Made by a program: the position numbers and the translations under genes. A stretch of DNA of 64,000 nucleotides from Streptomyces sp. NRRL S-350. GTDB taxonomy: Bacteria > Actinomycetota > Actinomycetes > Streptomycetales > Streptomycetaceae. Below, one piece after another: positions 1 to 10,198 of the stretch. The notes under the pieces were generated by a model, which ran no database searches, was not told the DNA's origin, and saw only the letters and a list, made by a program, of their open reading frames with translations. Location: the NCBI RefSeq assembly GCF_000719705.1, contig NZ_JOHO01000019.1:1-64000 (forward strand), in the 5' to 3' direction. The first letter of the stretch is position 1, and each line of letters opens with the position of its first letter.

Positions 1-610
1 CGGGGCTTGACGCCCTGTCCGACGTTTCAAACTCTAGCCGATCCCCGCCTCGAAAGGCGAATCCAGCCGCAATCCGATAAAACGCACATGCCACATAAGC
101 GCCGAGCCGCGAATCGGAAATGCCGACGCGACCCAGCCCGAACCTGGGAAGTGGTGTTTCAGGGGATTGGCCGCCCCGGGACCGTCCGCGCAGACGCGTG
201 TCCGGTGCTCCCAGCCGAGCGACTGGGAGACAGTACTCCCACTTCGCCCTCGAAAACAAATGCCTCGGGACGGGCGCCCTGCCGCGCACGTCACCGCTGC
301 GCGGTACCCGCCCGCCTCGCACCTCACACCCCGGCCACCAACACCGCCTGCGGCGCTTCGGCCGCTGCTACACCCGCGCCTCCCTCTCCTCCCTGAGCAC
401 CGCGCAAGCACGGTTCCGCACCGAGCGGCGAGGTGTGGAAGCCCGGCGACACCACCGGCACGCCCTCCACGCTGGACTCCCCTGCCCCCGGCCGCCATCG
501 CCGGCGGCACCTCGCCGGCCCCGGCCGGGCGTGTTTCGGCAGTGTTTCTTCGGCGGTGGCACGGGAAGATAATTCACGCTCATGACAAACTTCGGACGGA
601 GAGGCCACCT
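1..610. other. Upstream region without a supported gene
   Basis: No reading frame here has credible composition, a ribosome binding site or family resemblance; the long frames on both strands look like chance open frames of GC-rich DNA. The first 150 bases are less GC-rich than the rest. A small hairpin (CGCCT, CGAA loop, AGGCG) sits at 46-59. The last stretch before base 611 should hold the promoter of the esterase gene, but I cannot assign -35 and -10 boxes with confidence. Confidence 0.5.
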
Positions 611-1981
611 GTGTTTCGATCCCGTTCCCTCAAGGCCCGCTTACTGGGCATAGCCGCCGCGGTCGGCCTCGCGGTCGGCGTGAGCCTGCAAGCCGTCCCG
701 CAGGCCACCGCCGCCCCCCGCGTCGCCGCCTCGTCGCTGACCCAGATCACGAACTTCGGCACCAATCCGACCGGCCTGCTCATGCACCTCTACGTGCCGG
801 CCAAGGTCAAGGCCAACCCCCCGATCCTCCTGGCCATGCACGGGTGTCAGGGGACGGGGCCCTACATGTACTCGAGCACCGACTTCGCGTCGCTGGCCGA
901 CCAGTACGGCTTCCTGGTCATCTACCCCTCGACGAACCCCAGCGGAAGTTGCTGGGACGTCTCGTCCGACCAGGCGTTGACCCGCAACGGCGGCAGTGAC
1001 CCGGTCGGGCTGATGTCGATGATCACCTACACGGAGCAGCACTACGGCGGCAACGCCAACGCCGTGTACGTGACCGGCGAGTCGTCGGGCGGGATGATGA
1101 CGAACGTGATGCTCGCCGACTACCCCGACGTGTTCAAGGCGGGCGCGGCGTTCATGGGAGTGCCCTACCACTGCTTCTACACCGGCTCCACGCGCGGCTG
1201 GAACTCGGCCTGCGCGCAGGGCCGGATCTCGATGACCCCGCAGCAGTGGGGCGGCCTGGTCCGCAACACGGGCGATCCCGGCTACAACGGTCCGCGTCCG
1301 CGCGTACAGCTGTGGCACGGTACGGCCGACACCACGTTGAGTTTCAACAACCTCGGTGAAGAGATCAAGCAGTGGACCGACGTCCTCGGCGTGAGCCAGA
1401 CGCCGTCCGCCACGGACACCCCCGCGGCCAACTGGAACCGCACTCGGTACAACAACAGCGCCGGCACCACCCAGGTCGAGGCGTACAGCATCGCCGGAGC
1501 CGGGCACCAGCTGCCGGTGCAGGGCACCGCGATGGCCGCCTCCGCCGTCCACTTCATGGGCCTGGACGCGGGGCCCTCCGGCGGCGGCACGACCGGCGCG
1601 CTGCACGCGGTGGATGCAGGCAAGTGCCTGACCGATGCGAACAACACGACGGTGGGCACGCAACAGCAGATCTACGCCTGCAACGGCGGTGCGAACCAGA
1701 CCTGGACCCGTACGTCGTCGAACCAGCTGACCGTGACCGTCGCCGGCACCACGCTCTGCCTGGACGCCAGCGCACACGGCACCAGCCCCGGCACCAAGGT
1801 GATCGTCTGGTCCTGCAACGGCCAGGCCAACCAGCAGTGGACGCTGAACCCGAACGGCACCATCACCGGCGCGCAGTCGGGGCTCTGCCTGGATGTGGCG
1901 GGCCTGGCCACGGCCGACGGCACGCCCGTCCAGCTGTGGACCTGCAGCGGCGGCAGGAACCAGCAGTGGACTCTGGGGTGA
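611..1981 (+). CDS. Secreted PHB depolymerase-like esterase with ricin-B lectin tail
   Basis: A 456-residue exported alpha/beta hydrolase, likely cutting ester bonds in poly(3-hydroxybutyrate) or acetylated polysaccharide outside the cell. Residues 1-35 form a Sec signal peptide ending near ATAAP. The oxyanion region HGCQG is at about 77-81 and the nucleophile elbow GESSG puts the catalytic Ser at 158; the HGTAD and GAGH segments could supply Asp and His. About residue 320 to the end is a ricin-type beta-trefoil with three QxW-like repeats (NQTW, NQQW, NQQW) and paired Cys, expected to bind sugar. The GTG at 611 is chosen because it gives the signal peptide and is preceded by GGAGAGG; the open frame extends further upstream. 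LpqC-type acetylxylan or feruloyl esterase is the main alternative to a true PHB depolymerase. Confidence 0.88.
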   Translation: MFRSRSLKARLLGIAAAVGLAVGVSLQAVPQATAAPRVAASSLTQITNFGTNPTGLLMHLYVPAKVKANPPILLAMHGCQGTGPYMYSSTDFASLADQYGFLVIYPSTNPSGSCWDVSSDQALTRNGGSDPVGLMSMITYTEQHYGGNANAVYVTGESSGGMMTNVMLADYPDVFKAGAAFMGVPYHCFYTGSTRGWNSACAQGRISMTPQQWGGLVRNTGDPGYNGPRPRVQLWHGTADTTLSFNNLGEEIKQWTDVLGVSQTPSATDTPAANWNRTRYNNSAGTTQVEAYSIAGAGHQLPVQGTAMAASAVHFMGLDAGPSGGGTTGALHAVDAGKCLTDANNTTVGTQQQIYACNGGANQTWTRTSSNQLTVTVAGTTLCLDASAHGTSPGTKVIVWSCNGQANQQWTLNPNGTITGAQSGLCLDVAGLATADGTPVQLWTCSGGRNQQWTLG

Positions 1982-2012
1982 CCCGACGGGTACACCTGTC
2001 GCGGTGACCGCG

Positions 2013-2063
2013 GTTCCCTCGGCGGCGGTCGGAGTGACCACACCCCTACCCCGCCGAGGGAAC
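2013..2063. terminator. Hairpin between convergent genes
   Basis: A perfect 13-base inverted repeat, GTTCCCTCGGCGG at 2013-2025 and CCGCCGAGGGAAC at 2051-2063, with a 25-base loop. It begins about 30 bases after the esterase stop and before the stop of the convergent beta-glucosidase, so it can end both transcripts. There is no T-run, as is usual for streptomycete terminators. Confidence 0.75.
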
Positions 2064-2161
2064 GCCGACCCGACGGCGTCGACCGGGAAGTCGTCCGGGC
2101 GGCACCGACCGGACGGCTTCCCGGTGCCGACGACCGCGCCCCCACCGCGACCGGGGGCTGA

Positions 2162-3502
<1,341 letters not shown>

Positions 3503-3518
3503 GTCAGCCTCCTGCTAG

Positions 3519-3539
3519 AACATGAGGATTGCTCATGTT
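3519..3539. promoter_or_regulatory. Dyad at the beta-glucosidase start
   Basis: AACATGA at 3519-3525 and TCATGTT at 3533-3539 form a perfect inverted repeat around a 7-base spacer, starting 17 bases upstream of the beta-glucosidase ATG. The place fits a repressor operator over the promoter or leader. It does not match the CebR consensus (TGGGAGCGCTCCCA), so the regulator is unknown. Confidence 0.55.
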
Positions 3540-3731
3540 ACCGACGCTGCGCCGGAACGCCAGATCCCTTCGCCCCAGTCAGTCCTCTTCAGCCACAGCC
3601 TTGTTCTGACACCACCACGGCCGTCGCACTCGAAATGCTGCGCCGCGGCGCCGACGTCCGTTGTCGCGAACGGGATGTGACCGGCCGTCATAAAAACGTT
3701 CGCGTCGGCCGGCCGCTGCACGGCACGTGCC

Positions 3732-4400
3732 TCATCCACGGTGCCGGGCGCTCGGCCGACGGCGCATCCGGACCAGGACCCAGCGGCCGACGGCCAGCAG
3801 CGCCACCGCCACCACCCCCTTCGACACCCACCCCCCGCACTCCTCCACCAGCTGCCAGTTGTCGCCCAGCCAGTATCCCAACAGCACGAACACCGTGTTC
3901 CAGACGAGGCTTCCGGCAGCAGTCATGGCGGTGAAGGCCGGCAGTGGCATGCGCTGGATCCCGGCCGGCACGGAGATGATGCTGCGCACCACCGGCACCA
4001 TCCGGGCGATGAACACGGCCTTGCGGCCGTGCCGTTCGAACCACGCATCGGCCCGGTCGATCTCGTGCGCGCTCATGAACGGGATGCGGGCAGCGAGTGC
4101 GCGGGTCCTGTCGCGACCCAGGAGGGCGCCCGCGGCGTACACGATCCAGGACCCGACGACGGAGCCCACGGTGGTCCAGACGATGACGGCCGGCAGACCC
4201 AACTTGCCTTGCCCGGCGGCGAATCCGGCGACCGGGAGGATGATCTCGCTGGGAATGAACGGCAGAACGGTGTCGACCAGGTTGGTCAGGCCGGCGCCGG
4301 GGGCCCCGAGGGTGGCCATGACATCGACGGCCCATCCGGCGATGCCGCCCATGGGCTCGGCGGAGGTGGGGTGCGGCGCGGAAGCCAAGGTTGCGATCAT
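3732..4400 (-). CDS. DedA family membrane protein
   Basis: About 222 residues with the DedA/VTT (SNARE-associated) fold: an early amphipathic LPFIPSEIILPVAG segment with the conserved Pro-Ser-Glu, a GxxxG-rich helix (VGSVVGSWIVYAAGALLG), the ERHGRKAVFIARMVPVVRSIISVPAG block typical of the family and two more membrane helices. DedA proteins flip phospholipid carriers and maintain membrane potential. The start is uncertain: the frame is open to 4502, no candidate has a good ribosome binding site, and the ATG at 4400 gives the usual length. It is divergent from the two-component operon at 4557. A second DedA gene lies at 39611. Confidence 0.85.
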   Translation of the reverse strand: MIATLASAPHPTSAEPMGGIAGWAVDVMATLGAPGAGLTNLVDTVLPFIPSEIILPVAGFAAGQGKLGLPAVIVWTTVGSVVGSWIVYAAGALLGRDRTRALAARIPFMSAHEIDRADAWFERHGRKAVFIARMVPVVRSIISVPAGIQRMPLPAFTAMTAAGSLVWNTVFVLLGYWLGDNWQLVEECGGWVSKGVVAVALLAVGRWVLVRMRRRPSARHRG

Positions 4401-4556
4401 GCCGTTCACGCTAGGAGGACGACACGGCCGCCACCATGCGGTCAACCGCCCGATCCCGATGCGGTTTTCCGTAACCACCGGCGCACGGAAGGCTCCTGGC
4501 ACCGGCGCCGTTGGCGATCTTGCTCGGGTTGCGCGGCCGCACTAGGCTCGGGCTTC

Positions 4557-5777
4557 GTGAAAGGAGATCCAGGAGGCGAAGCCACCCGCCGCCCGACGGG
4601 GTCTCCCGGTGATCGGGGCCACCCGGCGGACGGGGCCGTCACGCAGGCCCCCTCCTGGCCGCGCCGCAGCCTGGGCGTGCTGATCGGATGTCTGACCGCC
4701 CTGTTCGGCGCGCTGCACTTCCTTGCCGTCGGCATCGTCCTCGGCCCCTTCCTCCTCTGGCCGCGCAGCCGCCCGGGGGCCCTGGACGTCCTGATGGCCG
4801 GGGCCCGCCGGCTCACGGGCCTGGAGCGGAACCGGCGCTCCGTCTTCTTCGGCGACCGCTTCCCCGAGCACTACAAGGCGTCCGACCAGAAGCTCCTGCG
4901 CTACCTGGCGGTCCGCTGCTACACGGGGCTGCTCTGCGCCGTCGTCATCGGACTGCTGGGCTTCGGCGGCGTGTTGGCCGGGCTGACGGCCAACGGGGCG
5001 ATCCGGGGGACGCTCGGCTGGGGCCAGTTCCTCACCCAGGTGCTGCTGGGCGGTGTCCTGCTCTTCCTCGACCTGCAGGGCCTGTACTCGCTGGCGGCCC
5101 TGGACACCCGGATCGCCCGCGAGTGCTTCGGCCCCTCCGAGCGGGAGCTGCTCCGGCACAGGGTCGACGAACTCTCCACCAGCCGGGCCGCGGTGGTCCA
5201 GGCCGTGGACGCCGAGCGACGGCGCATCGAACGCGATCTGCACGACGGCGTCCAGCAGCGCCTGGTGGCGCTGGGCATGCTGCTGGGCAGGGCCCGCCGC
5301 GGCCGCACCCCCGAGCAGGCGAGCGCGCTGCTGCTCCAGGCCCACCAGGAGTCCCAGGCAGTGCTGACCGAACTGCGCGAGGTGACCTGGCGGGTCTACC
5401 CCTCGGCGCTTGACAGCCTCGGTCTCCAGGAGGCGCTGGGCGGGGTGGCCGAACGGTGCAGCATCCCGCTGCGGACGCGGTTCGAGGTCGGCGCGGCGCT
5501 GCCCAAGCCCGTCGAGACGGCCGCCTACTTCGTGGTGTCCGAGTCCGTGACCAACGCCGCCAAGCATTCCTCGGCCTCGGCCGTCTCGGTGCGGGTGACG
5601 CTCGACGGCACACTGCTCACCGTCCGGGTCGAGGACGACGGCGCGGGCGGCGCGGACCCGGCCGGCAGCGGCCTGACCGGGCTGCGCAGCCGGGTGGCCG
5701 CACTCGACGGCGTCCTGCACGTCGACAGCCCCCTCGGGGGACCGACCACCATCACCGCGGAGATCCCATGCGCGTAA
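4557..5777 (+). CDS. NarL-family sensor histidine kinase
   Basis: A 406-residue membrane kinase. Three to four hydrophobic segments fill residues 40-200, with no large extracellular domain, so it likely senses within or near the membrane. The HisKA_3 dimerisation motif ERRRIERDLHDGVQQRL carries the phosphorylated His at about residue 229, and the C-terminus is a HATPase with the N-box-like SESVTNAAKHS and a G-box (GSGLTGLRSRVAALDG). GTG at 4557 is the first in-frame start; its ribosome binding site is weak and a site a few codons later is possible. Its stop overlaps the regulator gene by ten bases, so the two are translationally coupled partners. Confidence 0.9.
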   Translation: MKGDPGGEATRRPTGSPGDRGHPADGAVTQAPSWPRRSLGVLIGCLTALFGALHFLAVGIVLGPFLLWPRSRPGALDVLMAGARRLTGLERNRRSVFFGDRFPEHYKASDQKLLRYLAVRCYTGLLCAVVIGLLGFGGVLAGLTANGAIRGTLGWGQFLTQVLLGGVLLFLDLQGLYSLAALDTRIARECFGPSERELLRHRVDELSTSRAAVVQAVDAERRRIERDLHDGVQQRLVALGMLLGRARRGRTPEQASALLLQAHQESQAVLTELREVTWRVYPSALDSLGLQEALGGVAERCSIPLRTRFEVGAALPKPVETAAYFVVSESVTNAAKHSSASAVSVRVTLDGTLLTVRVEDDGAGGADPAGSGLTGLRSRVAALDGVLHVDSPLGGPTTITAEIPCA

Positions 5778-6412
5778 TCCTCGCCGAGGACTCGACCCTG
5801 CTGCGGGAGGGCCTGGTCCGGCTGCTCGCCGAGGAGGGGCACGAGGTCGTGGCGGCCCTCGGTGATGCGGTGACACTCCGCCAGGAGGTCGAGGCGCGGA
5901 AGCCGGACGTCGTCGTCGTCGACATCCGGATGCCCCCGACCCACACCGACGAGGGGCTGCGGGTCGCCGTGGAGATCCGCGAGCGCCGGCCGGAGGTGGG
6001 CGTGCTGGTGCTCTCGCAGCACGTCGAGCGCCACTACGCGGCCAAGCTGCTGGCGTCCAACGCGGAGCGGGTCGGCTACCTGCTCAAAGACCGGGTGGCC
6101 CAGGTCGAGGAGTTCCTCGACGCACTGGAGCGCATCCACGCGGGCGGGGCGGCGATCGACCCGGAGGTCGTCCGGCGGCTGGTCATCCGCACCACGCACG
6201 GAGACCCGCTGGGCCGGCTCACCCCGCGCGAGCGCACCGTGCTGGAGGCCCTGGCCCAGGGGCACACCAACTCGGCCATCGCGCAGAAACTGCACATCTC
6301 CCTGAGTTCGGTGGAGAAGAACCTGAACGCCGTCTTCGACAAGCTGGAACTGAGCCACACCACCGGCTACAGCCGGCGGATCCTGGCGGTCCTGCGGTAC
6401 CTGGAATCCTGA
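5768..6412 (+). CDS. NarL/FixJ-family response regulator
   Basis: A 214-residue regulator with an intact receiver: acidic pair in AEDS near residue 7-8, phosphoacceptor Asp at 52 in VVVVDIRMP, and Lys in YLLKDRV. A LuxR-type helix-turn-helix follows at about 150-205 ([22 protein letters not shown] ending before SSVEKN). The ATG lies inside the last codons of the kinase gene. The receiver contains the PPTHTDEGL loop common to streptomycete regulators paired with HisKA_3 kinases. Targets are unknown. Confidence 0.92.
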   Translation: MRVILAEDSTLLREGLVRLLAEEGHEVVAALGDAVTLRQEVEARKPDVVVVDIRMPPTHTDEGLRVAVEIRERRPEVGVLVLSQHVERHYAAKLLASNAERVGYLLKDRVAQVEEFLDALERIHAGGAAIDPEVVRRLVIRTTHGDPLGRLTPRERTVLEALAQGHTNSAIAQKLHISLSSVEKNLNAVFDKLELSHTTGYSRRILAVLRYLES

Positions 6413-6491
6413 GAAGCGCCGACCAGATCGGCTTCGCCCAGCCCCCGGGCCTCCCATCAACCCTCCGATCAGCCCCCCGCCAGCCCTCCGA

Positions 6492-7253
6492 TCAGCCTCC
6501 GATCCCGACAGCGGCGAAGGGCGCGGGACTCAGTCCGAGCGGGCCCCCGAACGGGGAGTTCAAGGCGTAGATGAAGACGACCATGAAGGCGATGAGACTG
6601 GTGAAACCCATTGCCAGAACCAGATGGGTGCGGGTGCGCTCGATTCCGAAGAGGAACATCAGGCCCAGGGTGAGCGCGCCGCCGGCGAGCAGGCCGAACC
6701 ACATCACGCCCGACATGCCCCGCCCTCCGTCCGCCTCGCGTCCATGGCGCGCCTGATAGGCGACGGAGATCTGCCCGAACGCCAACTGATCCACCTGCTG
6801 TTGCGCGTTGGTGGTGGGTTCGAAGGACGTCCACGCGTTCTGCACGTCATGCAGAAGCGTCCAGCCGCGCGCGCCCAACGGCTTGCGCTGCTCCATCAGC
6901 GGCCACTCCTCGGTCCGGACGTAGGTCGCATAGTTTTCCGCCGCCGAGCGCACCCGCTGAGCCGCGTCGGGCGGGAGTCCGTCGGCCAGCAGGTACGTCT
7001 GGTGCAGTGCCCCTGCCTCGGTGCTGATGTTGGTACCGGCGTCGTCCTTGACCTCCCACACCGAGATCAACGCGACACCCAGCACCAGGGCGTACAACAC
7101 GCCGACCATCATCGTCAGGTACTCGGCGGTGTCGTCGCGCGCCTCATCCGCCGGCGCCGTCCGCCTGGACTTCCGGGCGTTGAGCAAGGCGGCGCCCCCG
7201 GCGACGACGACGAATCCGGCGACGATGCCGATCACTCCGATCACGTGTGCCAT
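6492..7253 (-). CDS. DUF4239 (bestrophin-like) membrane protein
   Basis: A 253-residue protein with a helix at each position expected for DUF4239: residues 4-24, 47-66, then a soluble middle (about 70-170), and two further helices at about 185-205 and 215-235. The family is annotated bestrophin-like and may form an ion channel; function in actinomycetes is not established. The gene overlaps the upstream surface-protein gene by 13 bases, so the two are co-transcribed. The intergenic space after its stop holds short direct repeats of CCCTCCGATCAGCC-type sequence (about 6458-6500). Confidence 0.8.
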   Translation of the reverse strand: MAHVIGVIGIVAGFVVVAGGAALLNARKSRRTAPADEARDDTAEYLTMMVGVLYALVLGVALISVWEVKDDAGTNISTEAGALHQTYLLADGLPPDAAQRVRSAAENYATYVRTEEWPLMEQRKPLGARGWTLLHDVQNAWTSFEPTTNAQQQVDQLAFGQISVAYQARHGREADGGRGMSGVMWFGLLAGGALTLGLMFLFGIERTRTHLVLAMGFTSLIAFMVVFIYALNSPFGGPLGLSPAPFAAVGIGG

Positions 7254-8995
7254 GGTGCCCCTGAACTTGGGTCGGATCGGCGGCGCGCCTTACGGCGACG
7301 CCGCGCGATGGCTGCGGCGGCGGTCGCGGGAACGAACAGGAGCAGGAAGAACAGGACGAGGAAGCTGCGCGGCAACGGAGTCGTGCCGTGGCCGAAGCGG
7401 CCGGAGTGCAGGAGAGGTGACGTGACGTGGCCTCCCCCGGCCCCAGGTCCGGAGCGGGAGGGTGTCGCGGACGGGGTACCGGACGCACTCGGCGAGGTCT
7501 GCACCGGCTTGCGCCCTCCGCCCGGCACCGCAGTAGCGGAAGCCCCGGTCCCGGCCCCTTTCCCCCCGCCCGAGGGCACCCCTGCCCCGGGGCGCCCGGG
7601 TCCGGCAGCCCCGGGTCCGGCAGCCCCGGGTCCGGCAGCCCCGGGTCCGGCAGCTCCAGGGGCGGGAGCCCCAGGGGCGGGAGCCCCAGGCACGGCAGCG
7701 CCAGGTACGGCGGCCCCAGGTGCCGGAACTCCGGCTGCGGGCACCACAGGTACGGCGGCCCCGGGTCCGGGAGCCCCGGCGGCGGGAGTCCCAGGTGCGG
7801 GAGCCCCAGGTGCGGGAGCCCCGGCTAGGGCAGCCCCCGGGACGGGAGTCCCAGGCACGGCAGCGCCAGGTACGGCGGCCCCAGGTGCCGGAACTCCGGC
7901 AGCGGGCACCCCAGGTACGGCGGCCCCGGGTCCGGGCGCCCCGGCTGCGAGAGCCCCAGGCGCAGGAGCCCCGGCGGCGGGAGCCCCGCCCGCAGGTACC
8001 CTCGCTCCGCCCGCAGGAGCACCGGGAGCAGCACCACCCGGCACGGCACCACCCGGAGCAGGAGCACCGGGCACAGCACCACCCGGAGCAGCACCACGCG
8101 GAGCGGGAACACCGGGCACAGCACCACCCGGAGCAGCACCACCCGGAGCGGGAACACCGGGCACGGCACCACCCGGAGCGGGAACACCCGGCACAACACC
8201 ACCCGGAGCAGGAACACCCGGAGCAGGAACACCCGGCACAACCCCGCCACTAGCAGGAGCACCGGGCACAACCCCGGCAGGAGTAGGAACACCCGGAGCA
8301 GGGACACCAGGCAGAGCCCCACCCGGAGCCGCACCCCCCGGAGCGGGACCACCAGGCACAACCCCGCCAGGAGCAGGAACCCCCGGGGGAGCCTCGGGTG
8401 CGGGGGCCCCGGCTCCGCAGGTGGGTGGGCCGGGTGGTCCCGGAGCCGTCACCTTCGTTCCCGTCGCCGCGGCTTCCGGAGTGGGCGCTCCGGTGCCGCG
8501 CGCTCCCGCTCCAGAGGGGGGTGTCGGGCCGGCGCCCACTCCGGTGTAGCCGGAGTGCGTCGTACGGGTGAGGGTGCGGTGGCTGGGGGTGGTCACCCCC
8601 CGGGCGGTGACCAGGCCTTCGTGTTCGCCGGGCAGCGCGCGCAGGGTCGTCGTGCAGACGATGGTGGTAGCGGGACGGAGTCGGGGGTCGTCTCCGGTCC
8701 CGCGGCCCGGGCAGCGTGGTTCGGCCCCGGGAGCGAGGGTGTCGGTGATCTGCAGGTCGGCCAGCGGGGTTTCACCGTCGTTGCGGAGTTGGTAGCTCAC
8801 CCGCACTTCGTCGCCGGTCTTCACCCCGGGGGTGCCTGGGTGGCCGTCGACGGTCACCGACAGCACCAACTCGCCGGTCCCCGGTTCGCCGTCGGGGAGG
8901 CCGGCGGCCGAGTTGGCCAGCGGTAGGTCGGCGACCGAGCCGACCAGCACCAGGCCGGCGACAGTCGCGCAGAGGGACAGTTTCCAGCCAGGCAT
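7241..8995 (-). CDS. Exported Pro/Gly/Ala-repeat surface protein
   Basis: A 584-residue protein with an N-terminal signal sequence (about 1-30), a beta-sandwich domain at about 40-140 resembling DUF11/CARDB-type repeats ([29 protein letters not shown]), then about 270 residues of PAPGG/PGAAV-type low-complexity repeat. Near the C-terminus a hydrophobic helix ([20 protein letters not shown]) followed by RRRRKARRR forms a membrane anchor without a sortase LPxTG motif. The layout suggests a domain held away from the membrane by an extended stalk. ATG at 8995. It overlaps the DUF4239 gene. The repeat is likely to vary in length between strains. Confidence 0.75.
   Translation of the reverse strand: MPGWKLSLCATVAGLVLVGSVADLPLANSAAGLPDGEPGTGELVLSVTVDGHPGTPGVKTGDEVRVSYQLRNDGETPLADLQITDTLAPGAEPRCPGRGTGDDPRLRPATTIVCTTTLRALPGEHEGLVTARGVTTPSHRTLTRTTHSGYTGVGAGPTPPSGAGARGTGAPTPEAAATGTKVTAPGPPGPPTCGAGAPAPEAPPGVPAPGGVVPGGPAPGGAAPGGALPGVPAPGVPTPAGVVPGAPASGGVVPGVPAPGVPAPGGVVPGVPAPGGAVPGVPAPGGAAPGGAVPGVPAPRGAAPGGAVPGAPAPGGAVPGGAAPGAPAGGARVPAGGAPAAGAPAPGALAAGAPGPGAAVPGVPAAGVPAPGAAVPGAAVPGTPVPGAALAGAPAPGAPAPGTPAAGAPGPGAAVPVVPAAGVPAPGAAVPGAAVPGAPAPGAPAPGAAGPGAAGPGAAGPGAAGPGRPGAGVPSGGGKGAGTGASATAVPGGGRKPVQTSPSASGTPSATPSRSGPGAGGGHVTSPLLHSGRFGHGTTPLPRSFLVLFFLLLFVPATAAAAIARRRRKARRRSDPSSGAPWHT
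7590..8395 (-). repeat. In-frame PAPG-type repeat tract
   Basis: Tandem and interspersed units, mostly multiples of 15 bases, encode stretches of PGAAG, PAPGG and similar pentapeptides in the surface protein. Around 7600-7655 four nearly identical 15-base units (GGGTCCGGCAGCCCC) are adjacent. Collagen-like Gly spacing every third residue is not kept throughout, so this is better called a Pro/Gly/Ala stalk than a collagen helix. Confidence 0.85.
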
Positions 8996-9200
8996 ATGAT
9001 CTAGTTATGTCCAGGGGGCGAGCTGTGCCCTTCCGACACGCGTTCTGCGGGGCATCGACCCTCGCCGATCACACCACAGGGGTAACCGGCAGCGGGTTCG
9101 CCGGTTCGTCACGCCCGAGCCGGCCTCCGCTTCCTCGTCGCGGCCGGAGTCAGGTGCGGTGGTCGGTCGCGGTCCGTTCGGCGGCGCGGGGAAGGCCTGG

Positions 9201-9795
9201 TCATCTGGGCTCACGCCTCTCCAGCAGGCCCCGGTCGAGGGCCACGACCACCGCATGCGTGCGGTCCCTGACGTCGAGCTTGGCGAAGACCCGCAGCAGA
9301 TGGGTCTTCACCGTCGCCTCGGTGATGACCAGCCGCCGGCCGATCTCCACGTTGGACAGCCCGTCGGCGACCGCGCTCAGCACCTCCACCTCCCGGGCGG
9401 TCAGGGCCACCGGAGCGGGCCGCCGCATGCGGGCGACCAGCCGCTCCGCGACCCTCGGGGCGAGGACGGTCTCGCCCCGGGCCGCGGATCGGATGGCGTC
9501 GACGAGCTGGTCCCGCGTGGTGTCCTTGAGCAGGTAGCCGATCGCGCCGGCCTCGACCGCGCGCTCGATCTCGGCATCGGTGTCGTACGTGGTCAGGATC
9601 AGTACCCGGGTTCCCGGGTGGCGGGCGACGATCTCGGCGGTGGCGCTCGCCCCGTCGAGGACCGGCATCCGCAGGTCGACCAGTGCCACGTCCGGTTTCA
9701 GGCGCTCGACGAGTTCGACGGCCGCGCGGCCGTCGTCGCCTTCGCCGACGATGTCGATGGTGGGCTCCGAGGCCAGCAGGGCGACGACCCCGGCG
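9201..9795 (-). pseudogene. Response regulator missing its N-terminus
   Basis: The sequence from RAGVVALLASEP onward is a normal NarL-type regulator: phosphoacceptor segment VALVDLRMP, YLLKDTTRDQL, and a LuxR helix-turn-helix (LTAREVEVLSAVADGLSNVE, then TVKTHLLRVF). The first 15 or so residues, with the metal-binding acidic pair of the receiver, are absent; in their place is GC-rich sequence from a transporter gene in a different frame. There is no partner kinase. Any protein made would need a new start and could not bind magnesium normally, so I call it a remnant. Confidence 0.75.
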
Positions 9796-10065
9796 CGCCG
9801 CGGCCGCAGCGGCAGCCGGGTCCAGCGGCCCGGACCTGGCGTGGACGATGATCTGCTCGGTCGGCCGCTGCTGCATGCCGCCCGCGCTCGCGATGGCCTC
9901 GGCCCGCCCCGCCTCACCGACCCGGTAGTCCTCCGTGGTCGCTTCATGGGAGCCGGCCGCGATGCCGGCCCCGAGGCACAGAACGACGAACGCGAACCAG
10001 CCGGCGATCGCGCGCCAGGCGTGCCGGGCGCTCCAACGGGCTATCCGCACAGGGAGTTGACTCAT
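9796..10065 (-). pseudogene. N-terminal fragment of an MMPL-family transporter
   Basis: Residues 1 to about 80 read as the start of an MMPL/RND permease: RIARWSARHAWRAIAGWFAF, a first membrane helix, then the soluble QRPTEQIIVHARSGPLDP segment typical of the family, which is normally over 700 residues. The family resemblance ends in an Ala run at about 9800, after which the frame crosses the response regulator out of phase. A deletion has removed the rest of the transporter, presumably a kinase gene, and the start of the regulator. Confidence 0.75.
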
Positions 10066-10198
10066 ACCCGAGATCCTGCTCGGCCGGGGGCGGAGCCCGA
10101 CACGTCCGGCCGGTCGAACCTCGGGTCCACCGGTCGGTGGACGGCAGCGGGTGGGTGCGCCGCGGACAGGCGGCGACGGGACGGGCCCTGAAGGCCCC

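Noticed and set aside
34..572. Several overlapping open frames of 100-158 codons near the window start
   Set aside because: Composition is erratic, no ribosome binding site, and they overlap on both strands; best explained as GC-rich chance frames.
3665..3704. CGCGAACG / CGTTCGCG inverted repeat downstream of the beta-glucosidase promoter region
   Set aside because: 8-base arms with a 24-base spacer and no fitting position relative to a gene end; too weak to call a terminator or operator.
6624..8549. 641-codon plus-strand frame with many PGAGAPG repeats
   Set aside because: It is the antisense reading of the surface-protein stalk. The minus-strand frame has a signal peptide, domain and membrane anchor, so that is the real gene.
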